Positions 1 through 5,963 of a DNA stretch of 10,736 nt are shown here, in pieces (positions within the stretch are counted from its first letter, which is position 1; each line of letters starts with the position of its first letter). Under the pieces are notes generated by a model. That model was not told the DNA's origin, did not search any database, and worked only from the letters and a program-made list of their open reading frames with translations. The position numbers and the translations under genes are program-made. The stretch comes from Deltaproteobacteria bacterium (GTDB taxonomy: Bacteria; UBA10199; SBBF01), in assembly GCA_016207765.1 (NCBI GenBank), contig JACQOY010000239.1:1-10736 (forward strand). Direction: 5' to 3'.

Positions 1-106
1 AAGGAACTTCCTTTTTCGGATCAGGAAGATAACCCCTGACAGATGGATGATTTTTAATCCAATGCTCAAAGGAGAATCGTTTTGCCCGTGTCGGGGGGAT
101 GGGGGA

Positions 107-649
107 TTATCGCCCAAAGCCTTTAACCTTGGTGAATTCCGACTTCACGCCATGCGGGGATGGCGGTACCATGAGCTGGTTAATGACTTGGAAAACCAGT
201 TTGAATTGGTGATCGTATTTTTTCTCCATCTTTTCAAGCTTCTGGGCCAGGTCTTTATTGGCGTTGATGATCTGGCGTAAACGGACAAAGGCCCGGACAA
301 CTTGGACGCTGGCCCTGACGGCTACTTCACTATTGAGAATGCTAGCCAGCATAATGGCACCGTACTCGGTAAAAGCGTAGGAAAGTGACCGTGAGAATTT
401 GAGGCTGGCGAGGTGGCCGCAATTTGCGGCGACCTCCATATGCTCCTCTTTGGTGAGGAGAAACATGAAATCCGCTGGAAACCGCACCTTGTTACGCCGG
501 ACCTGCTCCCTCAGCCTTTTGGTAGTGACGCCATAAACATGGGCCAGATCGGCATCGATCATGACCTTCTGGCCTCGGATTAAAAGGATGATTTGTTCAA
601 TTTGACCTTCCGCAACAAGAGCGACCTGAGCTGACATATGCCCTCCCAT
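107..649 (-). CDS. ORF6N domain DNA-binding protein
   Basis: A 180-aa protein with an N-terminal ORF6N domain (about residues 14-125). This DNA-binding module is known from phage antirepressor-like proteins and from many scattered bacterial copies. Family hallmarks seen: IRGQKVMIDADLAHVYGV (about 24-41), the basic stretch TKRLREQVRRN, RFPADFMFLLTKEE, then YAFTEYGAIMLASILNSEVA and VRAFVRLRQ. The last 50 residues (about 129-180) start as a charged coiled coil, probably for oligomerisation. Start choice is open: the ATG at 649 has AAGGGG 8 nt upstream, and the ATG at 637 (residue 5) has GGGAGG just upstream. The gene is not closely linked to the 74-aa gene (117 bp gap). A small dyad, CCAC-AAA-GTGG (663-673), sits before the start and could be an autoregulatory site, which is a guess. 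No phage structural gene or integrase is nearby, so it looks like an orphan copy. Confidence 0.9.
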   Translation of the reverse strand: MGGHMSAQVALVAEGQIEQIILLIRGQKVMIDADLAHVYGVTTKRLREQVRRNKVRFPADFMFLLTKEEHMEVAANCGHLASLKFSRSLSYAFTEYGAIMLASILNSEVAVRASVQVVRAFVRLRQIINANKDLAQKLEKMEKKYDHQFKLVFQVINQLMVPPSPHGVKSEFTKVKGFGR

Positions 650-766
650 GAAATTACCCCTTCCACAAAGTGGTCCTTTAGGATCGGGGCTAAAAAATTT
701 ACCCCCAACACGACTGATAAGGTTTTCGGCTGGCGAACCGTGGGAGTTGCTTAAAAAAATAAAAAA

Positions 767-991
767 CTACGGTCGGCGGGATTTGAGAAAATTTTTGATG
801 CCAAAATAGAGAAACCAGAGACCACAGAGAACCACAACGACACCCACAAAGATTGAAGTTTTTCTTGTAAGTGGGATGCTCGCCTCTCCCAAACGAGCGG
901 GAAGAGTCCTATCAATCAAAGTGAAAATCCCAACACCCATTGTCAATAAACCAATACTCGTGCTTACCAACCCATTGACTACTTTTCTCAT
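767..991 (-). CDS. Small two-helix membrane protein
   Basis: A 74-aa protein of no family I recognise. It has two predicted transmembrane helices (about residues 7-27 and 46-66). They are joined by a polar loop containing a conserved-looking LPARLGEASIPLTRKT stretch, and the C-terminus is basic (KSRRP). The basic tail and Arg2/Lys3 suggest both ends lie in the cytoplasm. It starts 7 bp after the stop of the 163-aa gene and is very probably co-transcribed with it. The start has only a weak AAAGAA ribosome site about 12 nt upstream, so translation may be coupled. A T-rich tract follows the stop codon (751-766 on the plus strand appears as A-runs) without a clear hairpin, so I do not call a terminator. 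Function unknown. Confidence 0.65.
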   Translation of the reverse strand: MRKVVNGLVSTSIGLLTMGVGIFTLIDRTLPARLGEASIPLTRKTSIFVGVVVVLCGLWFLYFGIKNFLKSRRP

Positions 992-998
992 AGGCTAT

Positions 999-1490
999 TT
1001 ATTCTTTTTCGATTTTTTGGATGAACTCGCTTGTTGCATTACAAAGACCAGCAAAGGGTGTACTGGGTGCTGGCGATCCGGGTGTAGCACCGTCAACGCA
1101 TTCGGCAACACTTTTTATCACCTCCTGCCCCTGCGGTGTTGAGGCCGCGCCTGCCAGCGAATACCAGGCCGATTGTGCCGTATTCCAGGCGGCAAGGCCA
1201 ACAATTTTTGCGGCGCGGCACAGACCGACGCCGGCGCGAATCAAAAACCCTCCCGCCGCAGGGAAGATATCCAATCCACTCACTACCCCCGCAGAGAGGC
1301 CAAACCCGGCGGCAAAAACCCCCGTCCCGGCGGCAACCCCCGAAACGACCGCTTTTTTGGCTTGGTTAAAATATTCCTTCTTGAATTCTTCCCCGTTTTT
1401 GAAGCCGGAGAGTGCGGCTTGATAATCCCACGGGTCCATCCGGGGATCGGGATAAGCGGGGTAGGATTGCTGAGAAATTTCGTTGGTCAT
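999..1490 (-). CDS. Hypothetical Gly/Ala-rich, probably membrane-associated protein
   Basis: A 163-aa protein I do not recognise. The N-terminus (1-47) is polar with tyrosines and prolines (SYPAYPDPRMDPWDY), then charged (EEFKKEYFNQAKK). The middle (48-115) is rich in Gly, Ala and Val and could form two or three membrane-spanning or membrane-inserted helices with Gly-packing motifs. The C-terminal part (116-163) is soluble, with two cysteines (in AECVDG and GLCNATSE) and an acidic-basic tail. No signal peptide is seen. The composition recalls small pore-forming or glycine-zipper proteins, but that is only an analogy. It is followed after 7 bp by the 74-aa membrane protein, so the pair probably acts together. 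The ribosome site is weak and partly lies in a hairpin (1499-1513). An opposite-strand reading frame covers this gene, but its composition looks like a shadow. Confidence 0.6.
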   Translation of the reverse strand: MTNEISQQSYPAYPDPRMDPWDYQAALSGFKNGEEFKKEYFNQAKKAVVSGVAAGTGVFAAGFGLSAGVVSGLDIFPAAGGFLIRAGVGLCRAAKIVGLAAWNTAQSAWYSLAGAASTPQGQEVIKSVAECVDGATPGSPAPSTPFAGLCNATSEFIQKIEKE

Positions 1491-1498
1491 ATTATTTG

Positions 1499-1513
1499 GG
1501 GCCCCGAAGGCCC
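1499..1513 (-). promoter_or_regulatory. Hairpin over the ribosome-binding region of the 163-aa gene
   Basis: On the minus strand, GGGCC-TTCGG-GGCCC forms a 5-bp all-GC stem with a 5-nt loop, 9-23 nt upstream of the start codon at 1490. The only G-rich stretch able to serve as a ribosome site lies inside it. It could lower translation or act as a structural switch. The dyad is directly seen; its role is inferred. Confidence 0.4.
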
Positions 1514-1566
1514 TTTAAGGTTGCTACTCCCCTGCTGGGTAAGCAATTCTCGTGCCAGTTAAGGCA

Positions 1567-1616
1567 GGGGTTAGGGCTTTGGGTTTAGGGTCTAGGGAAA
1601 ACAGGGGGTTAAGGGG
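1567..1616 (+). other. G-rich tract with telomere-like units, predicted G-quadruplex
   Basis: Seven runs of three or more G (at 1567, 1574, 1581, 1588, 1595, 1604 and 1613) are separated by 3-6 nt TTA/TTTA/TCTA-type linkers. It includes GGGTTTAGGG, like the plant telomere unit. The tract easily satisfies the usual G3+N1-7 quadruplex rule on the plus strand. It lies in the spacer between the SPFH gene and the 163-aa gene, in no convincing coding frame. Any transcript of the flanking minus-strand genes would carry the C-rich complement. Confidence 0.6.
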
Positions 1617-1644
1617 TGGAGGTGCGATTTATTGTCCTCCGTTG

Positions 1645-1695
1645 GGTCGGCTGATCGACCGATTTTGAGACGGTACCGTCCGAAAATCGGACGGT
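1645..1695. repeat. Overlapping inverted repeats (alternative hairpins)
   Basis: Three mutually overlapping dyads are packed into 51 bp. First, GGTCG-N6-CGACC (1645-1660). Second, CCGATTTT (1659-1666) and AAAATCGG (1683-1690) flank the perfect palindrome GACGGTACCGTC (1669-1680). Third, a 9-bp stem ACCGTCCGA-AAA-TCGGACGGT (1675-1695). The second and third share AAAATCGG and cannot form together. None is followed by a T-run on either strand, so these are not ordinary intrinsic terminators. Possible roles are an operator, a REP-like element or part of a structured RNA. Confidence 0.6.
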
Positions 1696-1698
1696 TGA

Positions 1699-1720
1699 CA
1701 GCATTACAGCAACATTACAG
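1699..1720 (+). repeat. Tandem 11-mer repeat (two copies)
   Basis: CAGCATTACAG is followed at once by CAACATTACAG, identical at 10 of 11 positions. The period is one DNA helical turn, so a protein bound to both would sit on one face. A TTGACA hexamer (1695-1700) overlaps the first copy, but no good -10 box is found at 16-18 bp. The binding-site interpretation is only a possibility. Confidence 0.4.
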
Positions 1721-1734
1721 GTATTTAAGGGACG

Positions 1735-1765
1735 GGTGGCACCGGCGGGGCACACCGGATTTTTT
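1735..1765 (+). terminator. Terminator-like hairpin on the plus strand
   Basis: GGTGGC (1735-1740) pairs with GC-A-CACC (1750-1756, one bulged A) around a 9-nt loop, then GGA and a run of six T (1760-1765). The orientation would stop plus-strand transcription just before it enters the SPFH gene from its 3' end. It would not work for the minus-strand genes. The stem is short and the T-run starts 3 nt late, so this is a weak call. Confidence 0.3.
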
Positions 1766-2561
1766 ACTGGTTCATCTTCCCCATATCAATGAGCGGCACC
1801 GAATCGCCCAGCATATACTGCGGCAAAACGCCGTTCCATTTCTTTACCGCTTCAAGCTTGATGAGATTCTGGTTTTCGCGCAACGCCTCGGTCTGGATCC
1901 GGATCGCCTCCGCCTCGGCCTTGGCCTGGGCAATGCGTTGTTCCGCCTCGATTTGAATTCTCTTCAGATCGTTTTCGGCCTTCAACGCATTTTGCTGGGC
2001 CACCTGCTTTTGTTCCACGGCTTCTTCATACGAATCGGCAAACTCGAAATTAATAATGGAAAAATCATCCACCACTATATGTTTCGGTCCCAGACGACCG
2101 ATCAACGCCTGGGTGATTTCGTCCTTCACCTTGGGCCGGTCGGCAATCAACTCCGCCGCCGTAAATTGGGCGGTAGCCGCCTTCACCGACTCCTGGATGG
2201 CCGGCGCGATAATGCGGAATTCAAAATCGCTTCCTATTTCCTGCCAGAGTCTGTGCACGGCAGCGGGATCGAGATGAAAGTTCAGGGCGATCTTCGTTTC
2301 GACGTTCTGCAAATCTTTGGAATAAGACGGGGCCTCCACTTCCAGTTTCTGCGTTTTTACGTCGACAACAATCACCCTTTCAACCACCGGAATTCTGAAG
2401 TGAAGCCCCTCCCCCATCACCCCGTCCTGCACCGCCCCAAAGCGCGCGACCACCCCCCTCTCCCCGGGGTTGACCTGCACAAACGGACTCAAGGTCAAAA
2501 CAACAAACAAGACAACCACGCCGATGACGACAATTTTGATGATTTTGGTTTTATCAACCAT
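1764..2561 (-). CDS. Prohibitin-family SPFH-domain membrane protein
   Basis: A 265-aa protein with the prohibitin layout. An N-terminal transmembrane helix (about residues 7-27) is followed by an SPFH/band-7 domain beginning VNPGERGVVARFG and running to about residue 190. Next comes a long Ala/Glu/Gln/Lys coiled coil (about 180-235, including YEEAVEQKQVAQQNALKAEN). A short tail contains the prohibitin-like WNGVLPQYM. Length fits bacterial prohibitins. The family forms large ring or cage assemblies on membranes and often holds or controls membrane proteases such as FtsH; HflK and HflC are relatives. That role here is inferred from the family. The start at 2561 is supported by AAGGGA about 8 nt upstream. 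It lies 24 bp behind the PsbP/DcrB-like gene and is probably co-transcribed. No FtsH or HflK gene is in view. Confidence 0.9.
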   Translation of the reverse strand: MVDKTKIIKIVVIGVVVLFVVLTLSPFVQVNPGERGVVARFGAVQDGVMGEGLHFRIPVVERVIVVDVKTQKLEVEAPSYSKDLQNVETKIALNFHLDPAAVHRLWQEIGSDFEFRIIAPAIQESVKAATAQFTAAELIADRPKVKDEITQALIGRLGPKHIVVDDFSIINFEFADSYEEAVEQKQVAQQNALKAENDLKRIQIEAEQRIAQAKAEAEAIRIQTEALRENQNLIKLEAVKKWNGVLPQYMLGDSVPLIDMGKMNQ

Positions 2562-2585
2562 ATTTTTTCCCTTCTTTGTTTGAAT

Positions 2586-3194
2586 TTACCTGTTCAACAT
2601 TTTTTTGGATCCGGACTTGGGCGCCGGTTCACCGACTTGGACGGAATCGATCACCTGATACAAGGTTTTTTCCATCTTTTTGTACTCCGAAGCCTGGGTC
2701 ACCAGCGAAAAGGCGAAACAACGCCCCTTGTCGCGGAAGATGTAATTCAGCGTCTTTACCTTTCGGTCTTTGGCCTGCCCGACCCGGGTCAATTCATACG
2801 AGGCCTGATAGAAAAAAGCGGAATCCCCCTTCCGATCATCAAGCTTCGAGGACACGATCCGGTAATTTTCGATATTGGGGATCGAAGCCGACGGACCGGA
2901 TATCTGCTCGACAATCAGTTTGAGCTCCTTCCCATTGGACGGCATGGGAAGGGTCTGGTCCAGCAAAGTGACGACCACGCTCGCATCAAAGGGTTTAAGC
3001 GGTGTCGGCTTCTTCAAAACAACAGCGAGATCGCCGCTTTTCTGCGGGAGCACTTCCCACCCCGCAGGCACCTCCAGCGAGAATCCCCGCTCCGCATCGG
3101 AATAAATGTTCGATTCCGCCGCAATTCCAAAAGAGGTGGTCAGGAAAAAACCGACAAAAAGGATCAAAAACAAAATACGTTTTGGGAGCGGCAT
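2586..3194 (-). CDS. Secreted PsbP/DcrB-like protein
   Basis: A 202-aa protein with a classical signal peptide: basic start (PLPKR), hydrophobic core to about residue 22, likely cleavage after Ala25 or Ala26. The mature part begins with YSDAERGFSLEVPAGWEV, the typical first strands of the PsbP/DcrB-like fold. It continues as an alternating beta domain to about residue 188. The tail is basic (SGSKKMLNR). There is no lipobox cysteine, so it should be a soluble periplasmic protein rather than a lipoprotein. One cysteine is present (GRCFAF). It is the first gene of a probable two-gene unit with the SPFH protein; a joint role in envelope upkeep is an inference. The upstream region carries a hairpin and a TAGAAT -10-like box. 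No good ribosome site at normal spacing is seen; AGGA is 16 nt before the ATG. Confidence 0.75.
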   Translation of the reverse strand: MPLPKRILFLILFVGFFLTTSFGIAAESNIYSDAERGFSLEVPAGWEVLPQKSGDLAVVLKKPTPLKPFDASVVVTLLDQTLPMPSNGKELKLIVEQISGPSASIPNIENYRIVSSKLDDRKGDSAFFYQASYELTRVGQAKDRKVKTLNYIFRDKGRCFAFSLVTQASEYKKMEKTLYQVIDSVQVGEPAPKSGSKKMLNR

Positions 3195-3203
3195 AATTTT
3201 GTA

Positions 3204-3225
3204 TGTTTCGTCCTGCGGCGAAACA
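3204..3225 (-). promoter_or_regulatory. Leader hairpin upstream of the PsbP/DcrB-like gene
   Basis: TGTTTCG (3204-3210) and CGAAACA (3219-3225) form a perfect 7-bp stem with an 8-nt loop, 10-31 nt before the start codon at 3194. On the transcript the loop contains AGGA, the nearest ribosome-site-like sequence, though at a long 16-nt spacing. It could influence translation initiation. The role is inferred. Confidence 0.35.
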
Positions 3226-3236
3226 CCACGAGTTGC

Positions 3237-3254
3237 GGGTAATTCATTCTACCC
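3237..3254 (-). promoter_or_regulatory. Possible promoter and operator of the PsbP/DcrB-SPFH operon
   Basis: On the minus strand TAGAAT (3246-3251) resembles a sigma70 -10 box, 52-57 nt before the start codon. The -35 position at 17-bp spacing reads GTGTAA, a weak match. The -10 lies in a dyad, GGGTA-N8-TACCC (3237-3254), which could be an operator. Both are tentative. Confidence 0.3.
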
Positions 3255-3325
3255 AAGCCCTTCCGGAATTACACAGCAAGCGGCCAGTTTAAACTTATCG
3301 CCCTTGCTTGCAAGACAAATGTTTA

Positions 3326-3340
3326 GGCGGCAGGGCCGCC
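3326..3340 (+). promoter_or_regulatory. GC-rich hairpin upstream of the nuclease gene
   Basis: GGCGGC-AGG-GCCGCC is a perfect 6-bp stem with a 3-nt loop, followed at 3344-3354 by a weaker CAGA-TGG-TCTG stem. It lies about 86 nt before the ATG at 3426, in the likely leader of the nuclease gene. There is no T-run after it, so it is not a simple terminator. I could not place a convincing plus-strand promoter in 3195-3401. Confidence 0.35.
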
Positions 3341-3425
3341 GGCCAGATGGTCTGATGGGGTTTCAAACCGTCCGCAGACTTCTTTACAAAATGGAAAGAA
3401 GTTGCAAGAGAAGAATCCAACTCCC

Positions 3426-5960
3426 ATGCCGATCACCCTTTTACATGGACCCGCCGGAGGGGGAAAAACCAACTTCCTCCTCCGCCGTATTTTCGGCAAG
3501 TATGGACCGGACAGCTACGCCGATGCTTTCTTTCTCGTCGTGCCGACGGCCCGGTCGGCGGATATCTACCGAAAAAAACTTCTTCAGGCCGACCTTTTTC
3601 AGAAAATTTTTATCGGCCACGAAGTGGTCTCTTTCGGGCAATTCCTTTTCAACATCTTGAAACAGAATCTTCCGCGTCTTCACCGGGCCACTTCAAGAAT
3701 GAACCGGAATATCGTCCGTAAACTGCTCTTCCAGGACAAATACCCCTCGTTTAAGGGGGGTTCGGCCTTTGCCGGTATTGTGGATGAACTGGCTGAAACC
3801 CTCGTTCGTTTCAAAAAAAACGGCTTGAGCCCCCTCTCCGCCCGTCGGTACCTGACGGCGCACATGACGCCGGAGCTGGATGATTTGTTGAAACTCTTCG
3901 AAGACACCGACAATCTTTCAAGGGAAATGCACTATTACAATGAAGGGGATTTTTACGCCGAAACGCTCAAGCTCCTCCGGACCAACCGGCTCAAATTGCC
4001 CGAAAGCCACCAAGTGGCAAGGCTCAAAGGAATTTACATCGATCGGCTCTTTCCGTTGACCCTCGGTCAGCGGGAAATTTTGAAGGAACTTGACCGCCTG
4101 TTTCCCCATCTGGATATTGTCGTCTCTTATTCCTTTGACTATCAGGCCGGCGAAGATCCCCACTTTTATCCCGCCTACAGCTTTCTGGGGGAAATCGCCC
4201 GCGAGAACGAATATTTTCACGGCGCAAAAAAAGAGAGAAAGACGGCCCTGCATTCGTTCACCGATCCGGCTGAAGAAATTTTTTGGGTGGCCAACCGGGT
4301 GGAGGAACAACTTGGAAACGGGATCCCGGCCTCCCGGATCGGCATTGTTTTGCCCCCCGACCCCTTTTACCACCGGCGTTTGGCCGACTCCCTCACGAAA
4401 AACCTGATTCCCTTTTTTCCATCATACACCCCCTCCCTCTCGCATTTTTTGCCGCTCGCAAACCGGTCGGCGCACGATATCGCGAAGACCTTTCTGGAAA
4501 TGCCGGAGGCCTCTCCCTCACTTTCGGCCCTGGCCCAAATGGAGGAGTTCGACCGGGAATGGGAATTTGAAAAAAATCTTGTCTTTGGAGCCGACACGCC
4601 GGCGGATACCCTCGAAAAATGGCGGCGTGACGAACTTTCGCGCCTCCGGCTGGAGCCTTTGCCCGCAACCGGCGGAGTCGCGCTTTTGACGACCGAGGAA
4701 GCGCTGGCCGGGGATTTCGATGTCCTGTTTGTTTTGGGTTATGTGGAAAGATATTATCCCCCTCCCGCCTCGGAACATCCTTTTTATCCCGTCGAAGCGC
4801 TGATCGATCCGGTTTTGCGCGAAGTGCTGGAAGGGCCGGCCTACCGGCACAGGATGGAAAAATATCGGCTGGAGCAGGCGGTTGATCGTACGGCCAAAGA
4901 GGTGATTTTCACTCGTCCCAAAATATTGTGGGATGGAAAGGAACAGGCGGCCTCAAACCTTTTGACCGTCGAAGGCGACAGCTCCGGCCTTCCTTTGGCT
5001 GTTTCCCCTCCCGCCATACCGCCGTTGGCCGCAATTTTTCCCAAACTGCGGAAGAACCAGTTTAGTGTCTCGGAAATCGAAACGTACCAGACCTGCCCCT
5101 ATCAATATTATGCACGCTATCATTTGAAGCTGGGGAGACTTAAAGAGGAAGAAATCGACGTCCCGCCGGATGTCCGGGGCAATTTTTTGCACCGCGTCCT
5201 GCAAAAACTCTATTCCGGCAAACGTGACCTGTTCCGCGATGCGATCGAGTACGATCTCTACTTAAACCGGCTGATCGATGAGGCCCGCACCCTGATTAAT
5301 GAAGAAAAAAAGACCGATGCGTTTTTGAGCAGGGCCCCGGAAGCGGTTCGGGAACCGTTTTGCGGGCGGGTAGGAACGGCCATCGCCGCTTTTCTGCGCG
5401 ACGAAACAGCCCTCATTCGTCAAAAACAAAAGAAAACTCTTCCGGCATGGTTTGAGTGGGGCTTTGGATCGGGAGGGGTACCCCCTCTCCGTTTGAAACA
5501 TGGGGAAATCCTGCTCACCGGACGCATCGACCGGATTGATGTCGATCCACGGCAAAAAACCTTCTCCGTCATCGATTATAAATCGGGCGAGGCGGACACA
5601 ACCGCCGGCATTTTAAGCGGTGAGTCGGTTCAGATTCCGGTCTATCTGATGGCGGTCCAGAAAAACCTTTTGAAAGACCATCACCCCTCCGGTGGTTTTC
5701 TGGTGAACTTCAAGGAAGGAAAAACCGCCGGCCTTTGCATTGTCGGTCGGGGAGACGAGGCGATCCTCAAAAAAAACGCCCAAATTACCGAGGCGGAATG
5801 GCAAACGTTGCAGGAAACAGTGACAAGCCGCATCGCCGAGATTGTTCGGCGGATCAACGAGGGAGAGTTTACCCCCCGCCCCTTAAGCCCCTCCGACTGC
5901 CGTTTTTGCGATTATCGGGATGTGTGCCATTACGAGCGAAAGGAGAAGGAAGAGGAATAA
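3426..5960 (+). CDS. AddB-like PD-(D/E)XK nuclease with four-cysteine Fe-S signature
   Basis: An 844-aa protein from ATG 3426; a TTG at 3402 would add 8 residues. ATG is preferred because the first beta-strand and Walker A (GPAGGGKT, residues 8-15) then follow directly, as in AddB. The N-terminal part is UvrD-like (VVPTARSADIYRKKLL at about 39-54; FDVLFVLGYVERYYPP at about 431-446). The C-terminal nuclease domain (about 545-835) has His589 (NFLHRVL), Asp702 (TGRIDRID), Asp717 and Lys719 (VIDYKSGE) and Gln736/Tyr740 (QIPVYL). Cys557 with Cys825, Cys828 and Cys834 matches the AddB iron-sulfur cluster. AddB works with the helicase-nuclease AddA to resect double-strand breaks for RecA repair. It is shorter than classical AddB (over 1,100 aa), and no AddA gene is visible. 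The next gene starts 3 bp after its stop. It is at least an AddB/RecB-type nuclease. Confidence 0.85.
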   Translation: MPITLLHGPAGGGKTNFLLRRIFGKYGPDSYADAFFLVVPTARSADIYRKKLLQADLFQKIFIGHEVVSFGQFLFNILKQNLPRLHRATSRMNRNIVRKLLFQDKYPSFKGGSAFAGIVDELAETLVRFKKNGLSPLSARRYLTAHMTPELDDLLKLFEDTDNLSREMHYYNEGDFYAETLKLLRTNRLKLPESHQVARLKGIYIDRLFPLTLGQREILKELDRLFPHLDIVVSYSFDYQAGEDPHFYPAYSFLGEIARENEYFHGAKKERKTALHSFTDPAEEIFWVANRVEEQLGNGIPASRIGIVLPPDPFYHRRLADSLTKNLIPFFPSYTPSLSHFLPLANRSAHDIAKTFLEMPEASPSLSALAQMEEFDREWEFEKNLVFGADTPADTLEKWRRDELSRLRLEPLPATGGVALLTTEEALAGDFDVLFVLGYVERYYPPPASEHPFYPVEALIDPVLREVLEGPAYRHRMEKYRLEQAVDRTAKEVIFTRPKILWDGKEQAASNLLTVEGDSSGLPLAVSPPAIPPLAAIFPKLRKNQFSVSEIETYQTCPYQYYARYHLKLGRLKEEEIDVPPDVRGNFLHRVLQKLYSGKRDLFRDAIEYDLYLNRLIDEARTLINEEKKTDAFLSRAPEAVREPFCGRVGTAIAAFLRDETALIRQKQKKTLPAWFEWGFGSGGVPPLRLKHGEILLTGRIDRIDVDPRQKTFSVIDYKSGEADTTAGILSGESVQIPVYLMAVQKNLLKDHHPSGGFLVNFKEGKTAGLCIVGRGDEAILKKNAQITEAEWQTLQETVTSRIAEIVRRINEGEFTPRPLSPSDCRFCDYRDVCHYERKEKEEE

Positions 5961-5963
5961 AGA

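Noticed and set aside
1..16. Terminator-like AAGGA-ACT-TCCTT hairpin followed by T-run at the left edge
   Set aside because: The stem is only 5 bp, AT-rich and cut by the window edge; too weak to call. Otherwise 1-106 shows no gene.
721..766. Terminator after the 74-aa gene (T-rich tract on the minus strand)
   Set aside because: The T-tract follows the stop codon but no hairpin precedes it; a bulged stem (about 721-739) lies on the wrong side.
1641..1695. Integron attC-like site (GTTGGGT fits GTTRRRY next to inverted repeats)
   Set aside because: No RYYYAAC partner at the other end, and no integron integrase or cassette array is seen.
1560..1765. Replication origin or plasmid iteron region
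   Set aside because: Only two 11-mers, no DnaA boxes recognised, and no replication gene nearby.
1632..3242. A 536-codon open frame on the plus strand opposite the SPFH and PsbP/DcrB-like genes
   Set aside because: Its translation has no recognisable domain, is rich in His, Arg, Leu and Gly, and mirrors two clearly real genes. High GC at third positions commonly opens the antisense frame.
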